A stretch of 8,960 nt of DNA from Actinomycetes bacterium (GTDB taxonomy: Bacteria > Actinomycetota > Actinomycetes > Propionibacteriales > Propionibacteriaceae), in the NCBI GenBank assembly GCA_023393755.1, contig JAEXCA010000132.1:1-8960 (forward strand). The letters are read 5' to 3'. Below the pieces are notes generated by a model. That model was not told the DNA's origin, ran no database searches, and saw nothing but the letters and a program-made list of their open reading frames with translations. The translations under genes were made by a program, and so were the position numbers. Each line of letters opens with the position of its first letter. Position 1 is the first letter of the stretch. Positions 5,871-8,960 of the stretch are shown here, piece by piece.

Positions 5871-6338
5871 TCAGCCCTCCAGCCAGTCTGCCACGGCTGC
5901 TGCGAAGCTCTCTCCTCCCGGGTGGTCGAGCAGGCGCTGCACCCCGTCCGCGTCGGCCAGCCGGGCCAGCACCTGCTGCAACGCACCGACCTGTTCGGCA
6001 GGTTCGGTGACGAACAGCATCACCACGAAGCGGACCGGTACCACGACCCCGGCGGTGGCCATCTGGCCGAACTCGACCGGCTCGGCCAGGGTCGCCACCC
6101 CCAGGCCCGAGTGGACCACGTGGACCGGATCGGTGTGGGGAATGGCTGACGGGATGGGCGTGGGCAGCCCGGTGGGATAGTTGCGCTCCCGCTCGACCAC
6201 CGCCGCGACCAGCGACGGATGTCCGTGCCCGGCGGCGACCGCGGCACCGGCGAGCAGGGTGAGCACCTCCTCGGCGGAGTCCGCCTCCAGCTGCGGCAGC
6301 GCGCAGCCGGGCAGCAGTGCCAGCATCCCGTCAGCCAT
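5871..6338 (-). CDS. gatA: PTS IIA component, galactitol/fructose-mannitol type
   Basis: This is a cytoplasmic phosphocarrier that would accept phosphate from HPr on a histidine and pass it to the IIB protein. The 155-residue protein matches the PTS EIIA type-2 domain (PF00359). The conserved block HPSLVAAVVERERNYPTGLP is followed by SAIPHTD, whose His68 is the predicted phosphorylation site. The ATG at 6338 is chosen because GAGGAG stands six bases upstream. A longer frame to 6401 adds residues that overlap the IIC gene and do not resemble the family. It lies 31 bases after the IIC gene and 38 before the regulator, consistent with one transcript. The symbol reflects the family of the neighbouring IIC. 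The substrate could be galactitol, another polyol such as arabitol, or something else. Confidence 0.85.
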   Translation of the reverse strand: MADGMLALLPGCALPQLEADSAEEVLTLLAGAAVAAGHGHPSLVAAVVERERNYPTGLPTPIPSAIPHTDPVHVVHSGLGVATLAEPVEFGQMATAGVVVPVRFVVMLFVTEPAEQVGALQQVLARLADADGVQRLLDHPGGESFAAAVADWLEG

Positions 6339-6344
6339 CGATAG

Positions 6345-6350
6345 CTCCTC
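6345..6350 (-). promoter_or_regulatory. Ribosome binding site of the IIA gene
   Basis: GAGGAG on the minus strand is six bases before the ATG at 6338. It selects this start over an upstream in-frame alternative. Confidence 0.7.
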
Positions 6351-6369
6351 GATCGCCCTGGTCAGCCGG

Positions 6370-7770
6370 TCAGGCCTCCGCGCTCGCGTCGGCCGGGGCA
6401 ACCCGCTTGTCCCGCCGGTCGAGCACGATCTTGGTGGTCACCACGAAGGCCGCGCAGATCACGGCCATCACGATCACGCCCACCACGCCGCCGTTGCCGG
6501 CAGCCATGAACAGGCCGGTCATCGGGTTGGCGCCGTCGACCAGCGACGAGATCGTGGTCTGGCCCTCACCCAGCTGGAACCCGGAGTCGACCGCGATCCG
6601 GGTGAACGCCGGAGCGATCCAGGTGGCGATGAACAGGCCGAGGCCGACCAGCACCGAACCGCCGATCACCGACCGGACGATGTTGCCGCGGAAGATGGCG
6701 ACCATCACGGCCACGATGAACGGCAGCGTGGCCAGGTCGACCAGCGGCAGCACCTGGTTGCCGGCCGGGGCCAGGACCACGGCGAGCAGCAGGGTGATCG
6801 GCACCATCAGCAGCGAGGTCGCGATCACCGACGGCTGGCCGATGGCCACCGCGGAGTCGAGGCCGATGTAGAACTTGCGGCCGGGGAACTTCTTCTGCAC
6901 GAAGGTGCGGGCGGCCTCGGAGATCGGCATCAGGCCCTCCATCAGGATCGCCACCATCCGCGGCAGCAGGAACATCGCGCCGGCCAGCGAGACGGCCAGG
7001 ACGAGGATCTTGGCGATGTCGGCCGCCGGATCCTTGAACGGGAAGGCGAGGACGCCGATCAGCAGGCCCAGGATCAGGCCCATCACCAGGGTCTCGCCGA
7101 AGATGCCGAACCGCTTCTGGATGCCCTCCGGGGTCGCGTCCCACTTCTTCAGGCCGGGAATCCGGTCGAACAGCCAGTTCAGCGGGAAGGCCAGCAGGCC
7201 GTACGGGGCGGAGGTGCCGTGCGGGAAGGAGATGTCCGGCAGCTTGAAGTACTTCTGCACCACCGGTGCGGTGATGTCGCCCATCGCCAGGATGACCGCC
7301 AGGTGGATCGCCGCGGACAACATGCCCAGCCAGTAGTTGTCGGTGAGCGCGTAGACCAGCGCGCCGATCAGGGCGGAGTGCCAGTAGTTCCACAGGTCGA
7401 TGTCGAGGGTGCGGGTCAGGCCGGTGAGCAGCAGGACCACGTTCACCACCAGGCCGAGCGGGATGATGATCGCGCCGATGGTGGAGCCGAACGCGATCGC
7501 CGCCGACGAGGGCCAGCCCACGTCCACGATGGAGAGCTGGACGCCGAAGTTGGTCGCCATCGCCTGGGCGGCCGGGCCCACCTGGCCGCCCAGCAGGCCG
7601 ATCACCAGGTTGATCCCGATGAAGCCGATGCCGATGGTCAGACCGGCGCGGAAGGCCTTGCCGAACTTCAGGCCGAGGGCCAGCCCGAAGATGGTGATCA
7701 GGATCGGCAGCACCACGCTGGGGCCGAGATCATTCAGATACTGCGAAATTGCAGCGAGTACGTCTTGCAT
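6370..7770 (-). CDS. gatC: PTS IIC component, galactitol family (membrane permease)
   Basis: This 466-residue polytopic membrane protein forms the sugar-translocating part of the PTS. It closely follows the pattern of E. coli GatC as I know it: LGPSVVLPI (15-23), FKAGL-like FRAGLTIGIGFIGINLVIGL (40-59), VDVGWP (82-87), NVDIW-like DIDLWNYWHSALIGAL (124-138), FPHGTSAPYG (182-191), IGLDSA and GNQVLPLVDLAT in the second half. Many long hydrophobic segments are present, and the short C-terminal tail is charged (VLDRRDKRVAP). The ATG at 7770 is preceded by AAGGAGA six bases upstream. The IIB gene lies 93 bases upstream, the longest gap in this operon, and IIA is 31 bases downstream. The family is secure. 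The actual substrate is not, since galactitol-family IIC proteins also serve other polyols, and no dehydrogenase or aldolase gene is in view. Confidence 0.93.
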   Translation of the reverse strand: MQDVLAAISQYLNDLGPSVVLPILITIFGLALGLKFGKAFRAGLTIGIGFIGINLVIGLLGGQVGPAAQAMATNFGVQLSIVDVGWPSSAAIAFGSTIGAIIIPLGLVVNVVLLLTGLTRTLDIDLWNYWHSALIGALVYALTDNYWLGMLSAAIHLAVILAMGDITAPVVQKYFKLPDISFPHGTSAPYGLLAFPLNWLFDRIPGLKKWDATPEGIQKRFGIFGETLVMGLILGLLIGVLAFPFKDPAADIAKILVLAVSLAGAMFLLPRMVAILMEGLMPISEAARTFVQKKFPGRKFYIGLDSAVAIGQPSVIATSLLMVPITLLLAVVLAPAGNQVLPLVDLATLPFIVAVMVAIFRGNIVRSVIGGSVLVGLGLFIATWIAPAFTRIAVDSGFQLGEGQTTISSLVDGANPMTGLFMAAGNGGVVGVIVMAVICAAFVVTTKIVLDRRDKRVAPADASAEA

Positions 7771-7863
7771 ACTGCTCTCCTTCGAGCGGTCGGTAGCCTC
7801 CGACGAGGCGGAACGGGAACTACGGGGCGGGGGTGGGTCGAGCAGGCCGGCCGGAACCGGGTG
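7771..7863 (-). other. 93-base IIB-IIC spacer with a small hairpin
   Basis: This is the longest gap between genes of the PTS operon. On the minus strand it contains a perfect 5-bp stem GCCTC/GAGGC with a GTCG tetraloop (7796-7809), about 14 bases upstream of the IIC Shine-Dalgarno sequence. It could stabilise or process the mRNA and adjust the ratio of the membrane component, or it may be chance. No ORF was recognised in it. Confidence 0.3.
7776..7782 (-). promoter_or_regulatory. Ribosome binding site of the IIC gene
   Basis: AAGGAGA on the minus strand ends five bases before the ATG at 7770, a strong Shine-Dalgarno match at normal spacing. Confidence 0.7.
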
Positions 7864-8139
7864 CTAGGTCAGATGAGCGTCGATCTCTTCGTACACGGAC
7901 TCCTCTCCGAACCCTGTGATCAGGGCCAGTGCCCGCACCACCGGCACCGTGACCGACTCCGGAATCTCCGTTGTCGCCACGATCAGGTCGGCATTGACGT
8001 CGCCCCGGACCAGATCCATCACCTTGCCCTGCTCGACGCTGGCCGGAATCCCGGCAGCGGCGAGGTGGTCCCGCACCTTGATGGCCACCACGGTCGAGGT
8101 GGCGACCCCCGTACCGCAGACGATCAGCACGCGCTTCAT
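7864..8139 (-). CDS. gatB: PTS IIB component, galactitol type
   Basis: This is a small cytoplasmic phosphotransfer protein (91 residues) that would carry phosphate from IIA to the incoming sugar bound by IIC. It opens MKRVLIVCGTGVATSTVVA, which matches the galactitol IIB active loop (C-G-x-x-x-ATST). Cys8 is the predicted phosphorylated residue. The fold corresponds to the lactose/cellobiose-galactitol IIB superfamily (PF02302). The ATG at 8139 is chosen because the active-site cysteine then sits at its usual position. AGGAG at 8150-8154 is ten bases upstream, a slightly long spacing. A GTG at 8166 would add nine charged residues (MTKDRRNRE) and lacks a Shine-Dalgarno sequence. The gene follows the E2 stop by 29 bases and is the first PTS gene of the operon. 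Confidence 0.91.
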   Translation of the reverse strand: MKRVLIVCGTGVATSTVVAIKVRDHLAAAGIPASVEQGKVMDLVRGDVNADLIVATTEIPESVTVPVVRALALITGFGEESVYEEIDAHLT

Positions 8140-8149
8140 CTCTCTGTTT

Positions 8150-8154
8150 CTCCT
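8150..8154 (-). promoter_or_regulatory. Ribosome binding site of the IIB gene
   Basis: AGGAG on the minus strand lies ten bases before the ATG at 8139. It is the best candidate in the 29-base gap after the E2 gene and supports the internal ATG over the GTG at 8166. Confidence 0.5.
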
Positions 8155-8168
8155 GTCCTTGGTCACCG

Positions 8169-8960
8169 CTAGGCCAATAGCAGGAACGGATCCTGCAGGA
8201 ACTCCTGCATTGTCTGCAGAGCTCGGGCGGCGTCCGCGCCGTCCGCCGTTCGATGGTCGATAGTCAAGCCAACCTCACAGCAGACCTGCGGCACCACGCC
8301 GCCGTCCTCGGCGAAGATGGGCCGAATTGCCACCGCTCCTAGGGAAAACGCTGTCGCCTGCGGCGGCGTCAGCAGCGCGTTGAACCGGTCGACGCCCATC
8401 CCGCCCAGGTTCGACACCGTGCCGGTGCCACCGGTCAGCTGGTCGGCCGACACCTGGCCCGCCTTCGCGGCGGCGATCAGCGAGCGCAACTGCTCGTCCA
8501 GCTGGCGCAGGGTGATCAGATCCGGATCGGCCAGCACCGGCGCGATCAGCCCCGATGGGGTGTCGATCGCGATCGAGACCCCCACCTGCTGGTTGGGACG
8601 GACGCCCTCGCCGGTCCAGAACCCGTTCAGCTGCGGGTACTGCCGCAGCACCATCGCGTACGCCCGGACCAGGATCGACGTCCAGCTCACGCCCCGCAGC
8701 GCGGCCTTCCGCGCCCTGGCCAGCGAACTCAGGTCGAGCACCCGGTAGGCGGTGAACTGCGGGATCACCGCGGTCGCCTCCATCACCTTGGCGGTGACGA
8801 TCCGGATCCGGCGGCTCTTCGCGTCGCCGAGCAGCGCCCCCGGCTCCCCGGCGGGTGCCACCGGAGCCGTCGGGACGAAGGCCGGGGCGGCGGGCGTCGC
8901 GGGCGCGGCCGACGCTGCGGTCCGGCCCGCGGCGAACTCGCGGACGTCCCGGGCCCGGAT
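8169..8960 (-). CDS. 2-oxoacid dehydrogenase E2 acyltransferase (dihydrolipoamide acyltransferase), 5' truncated
   Basis: The frame is open from the right edge to the TAG at 8171-8169, leaving 263 residues of the C-terminal part. The first residues, IRARDVREFAAGR, look like the end of an E3/E1-binding peripheral domain. An Ala/Pro/Thr linker of about 30 residues follows, and then the catalytic acyltransferase domain (PF00198). Landmarks are VMEATAVIPQFTAYRVLDL, VGVSIAIDTPSGLIAPVL, GTGTVSNLGGMG and the active-site motif DHRTADG (His codon at 8255-8253). The enzyme moves an acyl group from lipoyl-lysine to CoA inside a large 2-oxoacid dehydrogenase complex. The lipoyl domain must lie outside the window. 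The GTG at 8861 lies in the linker and is not a credible start for the whole protein. It precedes the PTS genes by 29 bases, so it is probably co-transcribed with them. Whether it serves pyruvate, branched-chain acids or acetoin cannot be told here. Confidence 0.9.
   Translation of the reverse strand: MRARDVREFAAGRTAASAAPATPAAPAFVPTAPVAPAGEPGALLGDAKSRRIRIVTAKVMEATAVIPQFTAYRVLDLSSLARARKAALRGVSWTSILVRAYAMVLRQYPQLNGFWTGEGVRPNQQVGVSIAIDTPSGLIAPVLADPDLITLRQLDEQLRSLIAAAKAGQVSADQLTGGTGTVSNLGGMGVDRFNALLTPPQATAFSLGAVAIRPIFAEDGGVVPQVCCEVGLTIDHRTADGADAARALQTMQEFLQDPFLLLA

Noticed and set aside
4837..6180. 447-codon open frame on the + strand opposite the SorC-family and IIA genes
   Set aside because: It is a low-complexity shadow with no recognisable motif. 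The minus-strand genes have start signals and full domains.
8140..8166. Alternative GTG start for the IIB gene at 8166
   Set aside because: It lacks a Shine-Dalgarno sequence and moves the active-site cysteine away from its usual place. The ATG at 8139 has AGGAG upstream.
6181..8172. 663-codon open frame on the + strand opposite the PTS genes
   Set aside because: It is antisense to three well-supported genes. Its translation is rich in His, Gln, Asp and Arg, typical of the complement of high-GC membrane protein genes.

Overview
The window looks like chromosomal DNA from a high-GC actinomycete. The support is strong G/C bias at third codon positions, frequent GTG starts, an IspF whose wording is of the mycobacterial/actinobacterial type (VQVIGNRP, TTTDGLGLTGRGEG), and several genes that appear to be read from leaderless promoters. 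The genus cannot be fixed from the sequence. No rRNA, tRNA, insertion sequence, CRISPR array or phage gene was seen. There is no gene-free stretch longer than about 100 bases.

Left part (1-3485, + strand): three tandem paralogues of a membrane-anchored putative neutral zinc metallopeptidase (HEXXH type, PF04228/YpfJ-like). The first is cut by the window edge. The two complete copies share one plan: a cytoplasmic Pro/Gln/Trp-Gly-rich N-terminus, one membrane segment, a Pro-rich stalk, and a catalytic ectodomain. All three ectodomains keep HE(F/Y)GH, a downstream E-x-QADC motif and six conserved cysteines. The two intergenic gaps share an 11-base motif. Both complete genes start at a GTG placed 6-7 bases after a -10-like hexamer, with no Shine-Dalgarno sequence.

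Right part (3528-8960, - strand, read right to left): the 3' portion of a 2-oxoacid dehydrogenase E2 acyltransferase. It is followed closely by a three-component galactitol-family PTS in the order IIB-IIC-IIA, then by a SorC-family sugar-responsive regulator. The gaps are 29, 93, 31 and 38 bases, so these five genes are probably one operon whose promoter and upstream genes (perhaps E1 subunits) lie outside the window. The PTS would import and phosphorylate a polyol or related sugar, and SorC would sense the phosphorylated product. No catabolic enzyme that would identify the substrate is visible.

After 53 bases come ispD and ispF, which overlap by 4 bases (ATGA). They encode two steps of the MEP isoprenoid pathway. 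ispD has its own possible leaderless promoter, so this housekeeping pair may be independent of the sugar operon while still open to readthrough from it. The convergent junction with the third metallopeptidase is only 42 bases.

The least ordinary points are the triplicated six-cysteine metallopeptidases with their shared upstream motif, and the pairing of an E2 acyltransferase with a galactitol-type PTS and SorC regulator.
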